Positions 35,399-45,580 of a DNA stretch of 64,000 bases are shown in pieces. Numbering within the stretch: the stretch's first letter is position 1; every line of letters starts with the position of its first letter. Below the pieces are notes generated by a model that was not told the DNA's origin, did not search any database, and saw only the letters and a list, made by a program, of their open reading frames with translations. Source of the stretch: Heterohyrax brucei (lineage: Eukaryota; Chordata; Mammalia; Hyracoidea; Procaviidae). The position numbers and the translations under genes were made by a program. The stretch spans positions 72,153,833-72,217,832 of the forward strand of contig CM053141.1 of assembly GCA_028571685.1 (NCBI GenBank), read 5' to 3'.

Positions 35399-35572
35399 TG
35401 GAAACCCTGGTGACACAGTGGGTTATGTGCTGCATCTGCTAACCAAATGTTCAAATCCAACAGGCACTCCTCGGAAATTCTATGGGACAATTCTGTTCTG
35501 ACCTCTAGGGTTTCTAGTGTCACTATGAGTCAGACCTGACTCAGTGGCAGTGGGTTTAGTCTGTTTGGTTGG
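35399..35572 (+). mobile_element. AfroSINE, short form, inside provirus
   Basis: GGAAACCCTGGTGACACAGT, CATCTGCTAACCAAATGTTC, CAGTGGCAGTGGGTTTAG. Shows that AfroSINEs were still mobile after the provirus integrated. Confidence 0.9.
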
Positions 35573-35579
35573 AGCAGGT

Positions 35580-37040
35580 AGCCCCACTGGGGTCACTCAG
35601 GCACCAACTACAGCTTTTATAGCCCTTTGCCATAGTCTAAATTCCCTGAGTATTGTTTACACTGTCATATTTACACATTGCACATTTGAAGAGGATTGAT
35701 AAACGGTTAATTCCGCATACAGCCTCCACGCCCTGTGGCTGTGATCCTGGGCAAACCACCAGACAGCTGACCCTTCAAGGTCACTGAGATTCTCCAGATA
35801 ATCTCAGAGCTATGCTGCTCGGATCTGGCCTTGTTGTCTGTCGGAACTCTCCTCCTGCTAACCTTTTCTTAAACCTAGCAGCAGCATATTGCTGCTCAGG
35901 CTTTAACCGCTGCCACTTTTCTCAGCTGACACTGATGCCAGCAGGTCCACCCGCATTTGGGATTGGGTTACTTTCAGGGGTCCCTTCTGCCACCAGCTCT
36001 GTGCACAGGCTTGGGACCAGGGTGCCCAGTTGTCAGATAGCTACCTCAGGCTCTGTTCACCTCTGGCTGCAAGCCCCAGTCTGGGGAACATTCTTGTGTT
36101 CAGTGCCGAGCTCCTCTCAGCCCCTTGGTGCCCCTCCTGTGCTCCATGGCCTCCAAAGTTTCAGCCTCAGAAACAGTTTGCAGAGGGAAGGTGGCCCCAG
36201 GGGCCTAGCAATGGCAGGGCTGGCTTTTCGGAGCCTCTCAGAGAGCACACGACCCTGGACTGCAGCTACAGCAGCACCTGGCTAGGCTATCAGGACATGC
36301 CCATGACTTTGCTCTACCATGGGAGCCTCTGAACCTGGAGGAGTTGTCTGCTATAAGGCACAGTGAACAACTGCAGCTGCACCTGGAAATGCGGACTGCC
36401 ACCCGACAACTCCGCAGGGCTCAGGGCCTCACTGCCCCTGGGGTCACCTGTTCCTGGACCCCGTCAGCACCACGGCACACAGAGCCCAAGTTGCACCTCC
36501 CCTGCGGCAGCATCCGGGAAGTCAGCATGTTGCCCCCACTTCGGGCACTGGGTTTTAACCTTCTTGGTTACAGAAGGGCTGGTGTGCAACCCCCACCTCC
36601 TCAGGTACCTTTTCCCCTTCTCTGAGGAGTCTACTATGGGGGGGTGCCACTTTCTCACAGGAAGTGACGGGAAGATTAGGTGAGGCAGCTAAATTTCCAG
36701 CGCAGCTCGCTCACTGCTGTTGCTATCGCAGCTGCTCCTGGAGGCTGTCCACATCGGCTTGTAGTGCTTGTGCCCCGGCTTGCACCTCCAACTCTGCTAC
36801 GGTAACCACCTCCAAGGCTGTAAGAAAAATCTAGCCTGCTGTGCTACCAGTGCTGGCTACTTTTTTCTTCAAAGTATTCCCCCAAAGAATGCAAGTCTTC
36901 CTGAACACTAGCCTTTGTCCCATCCACCTCTGGCCAGTCCTGGAGTGAGGGCCAAGCTACCAAGACTGTTGCCACCAGGATACTACATAATAAGTGATGG
37001 CCAGCCCTCTGTGTCCCCTCAGTCACGATACCAGTCTGTA
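35580..37040 (-). pseudogene. Probable gag-region remnant
   Basis: This GC-rich stretch fills the gag position after the primer-binding site. On the minus strand near 36800-36710 one frame reads AELEVQAGAQALQADVDSLQ, heptad-like and probably coiled coil. A 113-codon frame (37185-36844) starts in the LTR and crosses the primer-binding site, so it is not a natural ORF as it stands. No zinc knuckle or major homology region was found. Several open frames on the plus strand here (up to 157 codons at 35812-36285) are antisense and not supported. Confidence 0.45.
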
Positions 37041-37044
37041 CTGA

Positions 37045-37062
37045 ATCCTGCTGACTACACCA
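37045..37062 (-). promoter_or_regulatory. Primer-binding site resembling tRNA-Ser
   Basis: Two bases inside the 5' LTR edge, the minus strand reads TGGTGTAGTCAGCAGGAT. This is complementary to the 3' end of a mammalian serine tRNA (UCN type, ending ATCCTGCCGACTACG plus CCA) at 16 of 18 positions. Both mismatches are C-to-T or G-to-A changes at what would have been CpG sites, as expected from methylation decay. The tRNA sequence was recalled, not searched. Confidence 0.7.
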
Positions 37063-37064
37063 CT

Positions 37065-37412
37065 TGTCAGAACACACGTGTTCATGATCAGGAATGCTCG
37101 TTTGAGATTCAGGCAGGATCAGAAAGGACAGAGGCTTTGAGGGAGTTCGCATAGCAGGTTTATTAAAGGCACAGCAAGTCAGCACAGCATCTCAGGCAGA
37201 GGAAATGACTGAAGGCAGCACCAAGTGGTGCAGTGACCTTATATACTATCTTACACAAAAGTGGTGGGCTTCCAATTACAGAAACTTCAAGGTTATAAAC
37301 AAGTTACATAACTACTGCTAAATCAGCTGTATCGGAACTGGCCGGAAACCTCCTCCTGGTCAACAGCCAGAAAACCTGAGCAAGACACCTTCCATATTGC
37401 GTTATCTCCACA
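37065..37412 (-). mobile_element. 5' LTR of the minus-strand provirus
   Basis: 348 bp with TG...CA ends. On the minus strand a TATA-like TATATAAGG lies at 37245-37237 and AATAAA at 37164-37159. It shares CAGAAACTTCAAGGTTATAA and AAGACACCTTCCATA with the 3' LTR, and has about 20 extra bases near 37335-37370. Confidence 0.92.
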
Positions 37413-38029
37413 CCTAAACATCCACAAAACAGGTATATGAATAATTAGGGAATATAGATACCATGAAATTCTATATGAGTTAAAATGGAATTAATATGAG
37501 TTACAATTAGGTCACTGGATTATCAACATGGAAAATCTCAAAATTGTAAATTTAATTGCAGAAAGCAAGCTGTACAATGAAATAAGCACTTTGAAACCAT
37601 TTATGTAAATTTTAAAAGCACAGACAACAACGCTGTGTTAATGGATGCATCTAGTGGTAGTATTGTAATACGGACAGAATTAATAGAAACCAACCCCAGG
37701 GTATTTAAAAAGAAAAAGATTTTGAATCATAATTTTTTAAAATATGAAAACAATACTAAAAAATATTAGCGTGTGTTAATTGTGAGTGATAAGTACCTGG
37801 GAAGTTTTGTGATATTAAATCTGTTATTGTCAGTATGTTTGAAATATTTCAAAATAAAAATATATTTTGATAAAACTTAATATATGAGCCTGGCCCTCTA
37901 GGAAATCACATCAAGACGTGTATATGTTAATGAGTGTAAAACAATGTAGGGTGTGTTGTGAATGCTTGCTAGAGGAATTTAACAGGCCTGATAAACATCT
38001 CATACTCACAGAATAGAAACAGTAGAGTT

Positions 38030-38165
38030 TAGCCCTCTAGATTATCTGTCTAACTATGCATTTCATCAATGAGCAAACCAGGGGCCCAAGAAGTAATGGA
38101 CTGACAGTTAATGACAGAGTGGGACTAAGACCACATGATCTCCATGGTATTGTATCACCTCCCAA
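38030..38165 (+). mobile_element. MIR SINE
   Basis: GCATTTCATCAATGAGCAAA, CAGGGGCCCAAGAAGTAATG, GACAGAGTGGGACTAAGACC fit the MIR 3' part. Confidence 0.65.
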
Positions 38166-38279
38166 AATCAAAATCAGAGAAAGGAAAAACTATCAATGCT
38201 TTTCTAGTAGTAATAGCTTCCTCTTTTCCCCATATGGGGCCTTGATGCTAAATGCTATGACTTATTGTTTATTTATTAC

Positions 38280-38440
38280 TTGAAATGCTGATGGCATAGT
38301 AAGGTGCTACATCTGCTAACCAAAACAGGAATAGTTCAGATGTACCAGGCACTCCTTGGAACTTTTATGAGGCAGTTCTACTCTGTTCCATTGGGTTGGT
38401 GTAAACTGGAACCAATTTGATGGTAATGGATTTGAGTTTT
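38280..38440 (+). mobile_element. AfroSINE, short form
   Basis: CATCTGCTAACCAAAACAGG, CCAGGCACTCCTTGGAACTT, TTGATGGTAATGGATTTGAG. Confidence 0.88.
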
Positions 38441-38454
38441 TTGTTTGTTTTACC

Positions 38455-38905
38455 CAAGCATCAGTTTGTCATTGTGGCTGCTTACATGCTGCTATGATGC
38501 TGGAAGATATGTCACTAGAATTTCAAATACCAGTAGTGTCACACACGGCAGACAGTTTTCAGCCATGCGTCCAGGCTAAACAGAGTAATAAAGGCCGGGT
38601 GATCTACTTCAGAAAAACAGCCAGTGAAAACCTGTTGATCAAACAGAACATTGCCTGACATGCTTGCTTTTACACATATCATCACAATGGACCAGGTGGT
38701 AGACGAGGACAGCAGGCTTGATGAAGTACATGGTCAAGGAGGGTGTGGGAGGCCCTTGGTGAGATGGATTGTTACATAGTAGCTGCAACCATGCAACTGA
38801 ACAGCCCGGCACTGGTGACACAGGCAGAGCCCGGCAGGGTTTCCTTTTGCTGTATGTAAGATCTTCATGAGTCAGGGTTGACTCAAATGCAGCTCAAAAC
38901 AATAA
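38455..38905 (+). mobile_element. RTE-derived composite: 5' UTR joined to 3' tail
   Basis: The first half (TCACTAGAATTTCAAATACC, AGACAGTTTTCAGCCATGCG, TCCAGGCTAAACAGAGTAAT) parallels the RTE 5' region at 19345-19420. The end (GCCCGGCAGGGTTTCCTTTT, CATGAGTCAGGGTTGACTCA) parallels the RTE/AfroSINE tail. The whole ORF between is missing, giving a SINE-sized non-autonomous derivative of about 450 bp. Confidence 0.6.
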
Positions 38906-40785
38906 TATTCAGAGCAGCAATGGGTAGGAGTAAACTAGAATAAAACTATCATTCCTGTAAATATTTCAGGGGGAAAAAGAAATAGTTATTTTGTGGGAAA
39001 CACTTCTAAAATGAGTGATAAATCTCAGTCTCCGTATCACCTTACCTTTTGTATTTCTTCCTTGCTAGTTGTAGAGAAAAGCAATTGGGTCACTAAACGG
39101 CCTTTTTCCCAGCTCCTCTCACTGATTTATTACTCTCACACAGACGTACGCACACATTATATAAGGGCCACTGACGCAGGGCAATGCTCAAAGATTCTTC
39201 TTGTACACCCAACCTACCCAGACCCGAGATTGCCCTGGGTTATGGCACCATAGCCTTTCTCCTCCCTCTGACCTGCAGGCCCTTGTGCCTTCATCGTTCC
39301 TCACTGAGCAGTGCTTGGGAGTGGCTCCTGCCACTTCCACTTTGGTTTCCATTTATTCATCACCACCCACAAAATAAGGTTCTATCCCAATCCTTAAGTG
39401 GAAAATAGGGGCTTATGAGCCAGCTGTTGATTTTCACTGTCCCATTTGAGAGACACCTAGAAGGCAGACTAGAAAAACTTCACTCCTCTGCCGTGGGAGG
39501 CAGCCCATGTTATGTCATTAGAGCTTGAGACAAAGCTAAGAAGTGGGTGAAGTCAACGTCCAAAGAGAACTTAGCCTAGTGGTGGCTCTGAGCTGCCCAA
39601 AGATAGTGGGCGGAGCTCATCCAACCATTCAGAAGCAGGACAGCAGCCAGTATCTGGAATATTGGTGGCAAGTATAGTCTCGAAAACAATGAAAGCTAGT
39701 CAGGTGACAAGCTGGCTTTGGTTTGCAGCAGGAGCAAACACAGAGAAGGAAAATAAAGCGCAACTTAAGAAACCAAGGTAGAAGAAGCACAGCTCTATAA
39801 ACTGAGACACAGCTATGACTAGGCAAGTAGATTGAAGAGTGATGGCCCTAGGGTGCCAGGGCTCATCCCTGCGACATGGGCATTGTGTTCAAGGAAGCAG
39901 GCTAATTCAAAGCCCCACCCCTTGGTGAGTCAACTGGTAACCTGCCTTCCTTCCTGGGTCAGGATTTGTTCAGGGACTGGACAGGGTTGAGTTTACAGGA
40001 TGAAGACCTTCAAGGCTATAGCCAGAGGGACTGGGGAAACAAGTGTTAATGGAGTGAAGCCATCGAAAAAAATGTCACTTTACTCTCTTCTGCTAACTAT
40101 CGTGTGCCCTCATGATGATAGAAGACTCCGGCCGGTGCAAGCCAAGCATTTAGAGATAGAATTTATTTGGACTCCAGGCTCTGTTGATAGAGGGCTCATT
40201 GGGTGCCTTGTGTCTGGCTGTTCTGGGCATTGTGCAATCTTATCTCACCTTGCTATGTTACAAGGTCATAAGCATTAAAGAGCAAAAGGATGATGTCTGA
40301 AAAAGAAAATCCTCAGAGCATTCTAGGCCTCAAAAGAATCTCCCCTTCAGGCAGAATAGAGCTCCTGGGTGGGTTTTTCATTCCCCATTGAGGATTCCAA
40401 GCTGAATGAGGAAGAAGAACAAGCATGAGTGTGTGGCTCCGATGGCCCCTTTCCTGTCGCTTACTTATGGGTGGAGAGTAGCAGCCACTTTAGAGCTGCT
40501 GTAAACTCTCAATTAAATGACAAATGAGTTGCTATGGCAACAGAGCCATCTTCTCCAAATAAAGATATATCGCAGGAGCATTTCCTCAGGTCTTCTGGGA
40601 ACAGGAGGCCTCATCATATGCAGACCCTGTTGGAGTCACAGCAGGAAGTACCAAGCACATGTCTGGGCAATGTTCTCTTGTTCATGAGTCATTGTCACAT
40701 GAAGGGGCAGGGAATTCAGTCCTATCTGGGTAGACAGGGTGGTAATTCAGCCAAGAGGAACAGGAAGACATTTAGATAAAATGGA
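38906..40785. other. No gene or repeat recognised
   Basis: Longest stretch without a transposon that I can name (about 1.9 kb). Open frames at 38993-39253, 39184-39408, 40000-40278 and 40534-40779 are short and lack domain features; none shows a convincing exon boundary. Composition is balanced and it could hold non-coding host sequence. Confidence 0.4.
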
Positions 40786-40988
40786 AACCAGTTGTCAGTC
40801 AATGGATTCCAACTCGTGCTGACCTCCTGTGTATCAGAGTAGAACTGTGCTGTACAGGGTTTTCAATGGTTAATTTTTTGAAAGTAGGTCACTGTGCCTT
40901 TCTTCTGAAATGTCTGTGTGTAGACTTGAACCTCCAACCTTTCTGTCCGCAGTCCAAAGCATTAACCATTTGTATCACCCAGGAACCC
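40786..40988 (-). mobile_element. AfroSINE, alternate long subfamily
   Basis: Reverse copy: AAACCAGTTGTCAGTCAATG, AGAGTAGAACTGTGCTGTAC, GAACCTCCAACCTTTCTGTC, head TTAACCATTTGTATCACCCA. Confidence 0.8.
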
Positions 40989-41369
40989 CAGGTAAAGAGG
41001 ACCACACACACAGACTCACACTCGTCCACTGTCATCATCTGTCCTCAGCGTAGGGGCGTTAATGATACTCCCAGGTTCAAACAAGGAAACAATGAAGCAG
41101 ATTTCAACTAAACTGGAGCAACAGAATTCTGAATCTCTGTTCCAGTATTGCTAGAGTAAGCCCCAGTTTCCCAATTAGCACCATCCTCCTTTTTCCTATA
41201 CCCTCCTCCCTGTGTCTGTCTAACTACTCTCCTATTTTAAGGCTTTCTTCTAGTCTCCTGGAGCTTGGAATACACTCATTGTATTCTTCAACCTTCACAT
41301 TACTTTTGCCACTGTTCCCAGTCTTCTAGCAGTATTCTGCTTCTCTATCCCAAACCATTCTGCATTCAT

Positions 41370-41470
41370 ACAGTAAGTACTGACTACAGTGAGTGGCTAT
41401 TATATGCCAGGTACTGTGCTAAATTCTGCAGATATAGCAATATTCTAGAGATGAAAATCTTGCCCTACAA
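41370..41470 (+). mobile_element. MIR or L2 fragment
   Basis: GGCTATTATATGCCAGGTAC, TGTGCTAAATTCTGCAGATA: the motif shared by MIR and L2 3' ends. Confidence 0.45.
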
Positions 41471-41649
41471 AGTCTATTTGTATTGTGATCTCTTCCATCT
41501 CAACAAAAAAATTACCCATACTATTTAGTTAGCAATTTGATGCTCTGCTTTTTGTTTATTATTCTTTAATATTGTTATTTAACATTGTATAGGTATCTAC
41601 ACAGTCTCACTAAATAAACTATAAAATATGAAAACAAAACCTCATTTCA

Positions 41650-41662
41650 GTCTGTGTGTGTA

Positions 41663-41694
<32 letters not shown>
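41650..41694. repeat. TG microsatellite
   Basis: About 22 TG-type dinucleotides with interruptions. Confidence 0.9.
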
Positions 41695-41807
41695 TAAAAA
41701 TGTATTTTGGGGAGCATAGTGAAATGAAAATATGTAACAAGATAACAAAGGGTAATGGAAATCATATCAGTCCTTGTTTTACTAAGACCTAACCAAACAA
41801 CGACAAA

Positions 41808-41978
41808 GAAAAAAACAAACCTGTTGCCAAGTAGTCAACTCCAACTCATAATGACTCTATTGAGCAGAGTAGAACTGGTCCCGTAGAGCTTTCAAGGACT
41901 GACTGGTGAAATCAAACTGCTGACCTTTTTTTTTGGTTAGCAGCCAAGCTCTCAAAGACTGAGCCATCAGGACTCTAA
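41808..41978 (-). mobile_element. AfroSINE, short form
   Basis: TCAACTCCAACTCATAATGA, GAGCAGAGTAGAACTGGTCC, head CAAAGACTGAGCCATCAGG. Confidence 0.85.
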
Positions 41979-41984
41979 GACCTA

Positions 41985-42180
41985 ACCAGAGTTTCTCAGT
42001 TGCAAGCAACACTGCTGACATTTTGGACCAGATAATTCTTTTGTTCTGGGAGTTAGTCCTATTCATTCAAGACTGTTGGACAACATCCTAGCCTCTGCTT
42101 CCAGGGAAGTTTGTGACACTCCCACATGTGTTGTGTACATACACTCCAAAACCAGGGTGCTTGGCAAGACTAAGATTGCC
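41985..42180 (-). mobile_element. MER5-type hAT (Charlie) element
   Basis: GAGTTTCTCAGTTGCAAGCA, CTGACATTTTGGACCAGATA, ATTCTTTTGTTCTGGGAG, CAACATCCTAGCCTCTGCTT follow the MER5 consensus in reverse. Non-autonomous and old. Confidence 0.7.
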
Positions 42181-42199
42181 ACTCTAGATCTAAATTAAA

Positions 42200-42712
42200 C
42201 TTCATTTTGAATTAAACTGCAGTTTGGCCTAAGCATCTGCCACTGCTGTCCTGAAGAGACAATTCAGCTTCTTGTGAAAGTTGAACTGCTTGTAACTCAC
42301 AGTAGTGGGAGCAAAGGTTGAGACTCTAGCTTGTACGAGTAATTGCCTGTTAAAAGATGTTTGTCCAAGATGTTTACACAGTTTGATCCAAGAAGAATAT
42401 CTTAGTAAACATCATAAATAAGGTTGATAACGTTCAGAAAGTTTGTTAAGAAAAGGTTGTGGTTTAATGGCCCCCTTGTAACTTTTTGTCATTGCACCCT
42501 CCCCACCCCACCCCTAAGCCTTCAAGCACACATCCCTTTATTTACTCCACCTAATAGAAGCTTCAGTGTTCTCTTGCAATGTGGAACACGGTGACATCCT
42601 GTCTGCATGCAAAAGTGTCTCCAAATTCACAAATCTCTATTGTACAATTTTGTTTTCCTGTTTTGTATTCAAGTCTAACGGAGTGTAAGTCTGGTGCTTC
42701 ACTGTAACACTT
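42200..42712 (+). mobile_element. Putative 5' LTR of the class I-type retrovirus
   Basis: Sequence upstream of the gag leader with an LTR-like end (TCTGGTGCTTCACTGTAACA) just before TTGGTAACCATG, which sits where a primer-binding site is expected. The left boundary is unclear and I could not align it with the supposed 3' LTR at 56653, so the call is weak. Confidence 0.35.
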
Positions 42713-42959
42713 CTTGGTAACCATGAAGAGATCTGAAAGTGACTCTGCCTCTGCAAATTCCAGGGCAATAGGGACTTGTACTAACAGTTCAAGACCGGGT
42801 CATTTTTGGACCCTCCATCTCTATAGCAGGCTCAGGAGTTGCAGCAAGATAAATATCTCTAAGGCCCAAGCCTGTGCTTTTCTTTGCATAGAGGTTCCCT
42901 GAGTTTCCATGTAGGATTTTGCTTTCTCTTTCCTTTCTGTTGTTATAAATGGAATATAA

Positions 42960-43115
42960 GTTCCTTTGTTTGTGGTCCAGTGGTTAGTGGCTATGGCTAC
43001 AAACCAAAGGTTCACAGTTCAAATCTAGCAGCCATTTCTTGGAAACCCAGTGGGGCAGTTCTGTTCTGTTCTGTAGACTTACTGTAAGTAGGAATGGACT
43101 CAATTCAAGAGTTTT
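42960..43115 (+). mobile_element. AfroSINE, short form, in the ERV leader
   Basis: GGTCCAGTGGTTAGTGGCTA, TTCTTGGAAACCCAGTGGGG, GTAGGAATGGACTCAATTC. Confidence 0.85.
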
Positions 43116-43239
43116 GGTTTTTATGATGCAGTCACTGCTTAAGGATCTCAGCACCTGAAAACCAATTAGGAACTGTAAGCACAAACTAGGCCAAAATATT
43201 ACTCAGAATTCATTGATATTATCTACTTTTGAGATTGTG

Positions 43240-44430
43240 AAAGCTCCAACTTTTTGTTTAAAGCCTCCAGAGCTACCGTTAAAGGCCTTTGGGAATACGG
43301 GAAACGTCAAATCTAAGAGCAATACTGAGCCCCCTCTGGGAACTCCCCATCATTACTTGAGCAGCATTATGGTTCTTCAGCAGGTTTGTCTTTGTGTGCC
43401 TGAAATGACCTAAGTAAAGGCAATTCAGATGGTCAGTGGCCACTTTGAAGAAATTTTGATTTCTCTAAATTAATTTTTCTGTGAAGTAAATTAGTACAAA
43501 AGGGGTACTGGATTAAACAGTTGCAATGGACATTTTTATAACTGACATTGTCAAGCCTCTAAAAGATACCAAAACAGCAAAATAATCTCTCTGCAAGATA
43601 TTGTTTCTAAATAGGCCAAACAAAAGAAAGAATGGCAGAATGTAATATCTGAAATAATTAAGCAAAATAAGCAATTAAAAGTCAGAGCTCTGCTGTATGT
43701 TCACCCCCTACTTCAGCCCTCTTTTCCTCTCTGCAAGCAACTCCTCCTCTTTAACTGAACTTCCTTTCTTCCTTGAAGAATCCACTAAAGATTCAAAGCC
43801 AGAGAGTCAAAGCCCATTCCTGAAATATCTTTTAAAAATTGTCCTACAAAATCAGGAGTGGGCCCTAGAGAAAATCCATAGAACACTATTACTTCTTTTG
43901 TTACCTGGATTTATACAGAGCTACATAGTGCTGCTGAAGATTTTTCAAATTTATATAAGGATACTTGTAGACTTGCTAAAGAAATCAAAGTCCTTACTAA
44001 TACTTATCAGCTTGGCTTGTTCAGTTTCTATCAATTAGTCCATAAGTTAGTTTGCCCTGGGGGAGCCAAACTACAGTTAAAATATGCTGAATGGAAAGAT
44101 TCCTAAGATAGTTGAGCCTTGGATACAAAGAAAGCTGCCAAAATCCTCACAGAAGCTCAAGACAAATGCACAAAGTTACATGAAGTGATCCTTAAGGTTT
44201 TTCCTTCAATAACTGATTGGGCAAAATTTCATTCTTGCATACAAAATAGAGACAAAAATTTACAAGATTATGAGGGCCGATTGTTTCAGAAGTTTCCTAA
44301 ACATTCTGGGATAGGTCCTTCAGACAAGGAACTAAGTAGTTCTTTAATGCAATATTTATTTTGGGGTTCAATATTTATATCTGGCCTGAAATTTCAGCCT
44401 CAGGTAAAAGACATTATTTAGACTAGAAGG
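43240..44430 (+). pseudogene. Retroviral gag remnant (matrix to capsid)
   Basis: Matrix-region wording occurs at 43430-43560 in broken frames. Two longer open stretches follow: 43697-44038 (113 codons) and 44119-44421 (100 codons). The second is capsid-like: near its middle it reads CIQNRDKNLQDYEGRLFQKF, consistent with the C-terminal capsid domain and its major-homology-type segment. Nothing upstream gives a continuous frame, so gag cannot be translated as a polyprotein. In the family, Gag assembles the virion core. Confidence 0.7.
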
Positions 44431-44582
44431 CTGTTTCTACTGCCAAACTGACTAACAGCTCATGAACTTGCCCAAACCTTAAAATCAAGCAGACTGCTAA
44501 GGCTAGCAAATTAATGGCTCTTCAACAAGAGTAATTCTAGAAACCTACACAGAAAACAAATTTTAAACCCTCTAGTGGATCT

Positions 44583-44660
44583 AAAACTGAGATCTGCCAC
44601 TATTGCAAAAAAAAAAAAAAAAAAAGCTATTGGAATGATGAATGTTTTAAATTAAAGAAT
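44583..44660 (+). pseudogene. Nucleocapsid zinc knuckle, degraded by a poly-A expansion
   Basis: EICHYC at the start and WNDECF at the end are the outer parts of a CCHC knuckle. Between them a run of about 20 adenines (44606-44625) has replaced or expanded the middle and removed the histidine position. Confidence 0.6.
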
Positions 44661-44994
44661 AAACAATGTGATTCCAATGCCTCTCAACTCCCTGATTCAG
44701 AAAGAAAGGACCCCCAAAACAACACAAAGATTCTTCCCATAGTGGTTCTAAACTCTCAAGGAGAAACAACTACAATATGTTTACTAATACTTTGCTTTTG
44801 CATTTATTAGCCAGCCATCCCTTCTCCCAATGAAATATTTTTGTAAGTGCACTATGCATCTTTTTATATAGTAACTTGTGGAAGAAGATTATCTGATGGC
44901 ACTTATGAGGTAGCTTGTAGGGCAAGGGCACAATTGGCAAACAAATGCAGGAGGTGTGTGTTATTAGTGTAAACTGTGGTATATACATTACTGG

Positions 44995-45235
44995 AGAGCT
45001 CCACCAATTTTTAACTGATACAGGAGTTACACTCTCTGTCATTAACCCATGTGTTTCCAAAGTCCTGCCATGGAGTAAAAAGACCTGAAAAATAGAAGTG
45101 TTTACAAACAAAGAAACTTTAGTTAATTCTCAATCCATGCCAGTGTCTCTTTATACTATAGAGCATTTACACTCCTTTTTGTTACTCTCTGCCACCCCTT
45201 TTAGTTTAATAGGAAGAGATATTTTGCCTAAATGA
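44995..45235 (+). pseudogene. Retroviral protease remnant
   Basis: QFLTDTGVTLSVIN at about 45008-45048 holds the DTG active-site triad of aspartic proteases (normally DTG or DSG). LIGRDILPK near 45210-45235 is the family's closing GRDxL segment. A stop follows the first half, and the solo LTR at 45266 separates it from RT. Confidence 0.75.
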
Positions 45236-45265
45236 AATTTCCATTTACAATTTACTGAAAAGGGT

Positions 45266-45580
45266 TGTGGGGAGAGGAGCGTCCGGCCCAAGATGGCGCC
45301 CAAGGCCGGAGCCCCTCCTTATTCCACACCCCTGTTTACCAGACTTAGGGCTTTCATAGCGCATGCTTGTGAGCAGTGGCTGCTGGTCAGCCTATTAAGA
45401 GCCCCGCTTTCGGAAGACGTGGCTTATGTTGATTGGAGGAACCTTGGGGATAAAAGCGTGTGGGGACCGGGTGTGGGAGGAAGAAGAATAAAGCAAGAAG
45501 AATAAAGCAAGCAACTTGCAAGGTGGCTCGTATCCGTGTGTCCTGTCTTCTTTCCGCGGGCGGACAGTTAGGCAGCGACA
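45266..45580 (+). mobile_element. Solo LTR, 315 bp, 6-bp duplication (class II-like), well preserved
   Basis: Starts TGTGGGGAGAGGAGCGTCCG, ends GTTAGGCAGCGACA, and is flanked by AAGGGT at 45260-45265 and 45581-45586. A 6-bp duplication is typical of betaretrovirus-like (class II, ERVK/IAP) elements. It retains several CpG sites, unlike the surrounding retrovirus, and interrupts that retrovirus between protease and RT. It holds AAGATGGCGCC, a CCAAT-type GATTGG, GATAAAAG and two AATAAA signals (separate entry). No internal region remains. Exact duplication and CpG retention suggest the youngest large insertion in the window. The plus-strand frame at 45293-45505 is not coding. Confidence 0.93.
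45290..45506 (+). promoter_or_regulatory. LTR control elements: YY1-like site, TATA-like box, twin AATAAA
   Basis: AAGATGGCGCC (45290-45300) fits the YY1 binding consensus. GATTGG (about 45433) is a reversed CCAAT box. ATAAAAG (45450-45456) is TATA-like. AATAAA occurs at 45487-45492 and 45501-45506 within a 14-bp tandem AGAAGAATAAAGCA. Confidence 0.65.

Larger units (their letters stand above)
33076..37412 (-). mobile_element. Endogenous retrovirus, two LTRs, internally deleted, minus strand
   Basis: A proviral insertion of 4337 bp with both LTRs, a primer-binding site, a gag-like region, a remnant of RT, and env. It is flanked by CCTAA at 33071-33075 and CCTAA at 37413-37417, and the surrounding L1 reads through once the element is removed. 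Expected order on the minus strand (5' LTR, gag, pol, env, 3' LTR) is kept, but the coding part is only about 3.7 kb, so most of pol (protease to integrase) has been lost. RT-like sequence lies only about 0.4 kb from env. All frames contain stops or shifts. A SINE at 35399 was added later. Env is of the type carrying a CX6CC-like segment; the RT fragment is too short to class with confidence. Confidence 0.9.
29060..37870 (+). mobile_element. Ancient L1 LINE, split by later insertions
   Basis: Pieces occur in the correct L1 order: ORF1 C-terminus (29303-29500), inter-ORF spacer, ORF2 endonuclease start (29928-30185), eroded RT remnants (AAATATCATCTCAATAAATG near 30318; GAGGATAAGAATACCTGCAG near 30701), ORF2 end and 3' UTR (about 32730-33075 and 37413-37870). 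A SINE (30489-30654), unassigned sequence (31600-32064), an LTR (32065-32542) and a provirus (33076-37412) separate them. The L1 text GATTTATC-style spacing reads on directly across the provirus: ATAGAAATAACCTAA then CATCCACAAAACAGGTATAT. I infer, but cannot prove, that all parts are one copy. Confidence 0.65.

Noticed and set aside
35812-36285. 157-codon plus-strand open frame, the longest in the window
   Set aside because: It is antisense to the minus-strand provirus in its GC-rich gag area, overlaps other plus-strand frames (36030-36332, 36344-36683) and has no domain. GC-rich sequence has fewer chance stops.
45293-45505. Plus-strand frame starting MAPKAGAPPYSTP
   Set aside because: Its ATG is part of the YY1-like AAGATGGCGCC motif of the solo LTR, and the frame runs through TATA and AATAAA signals.
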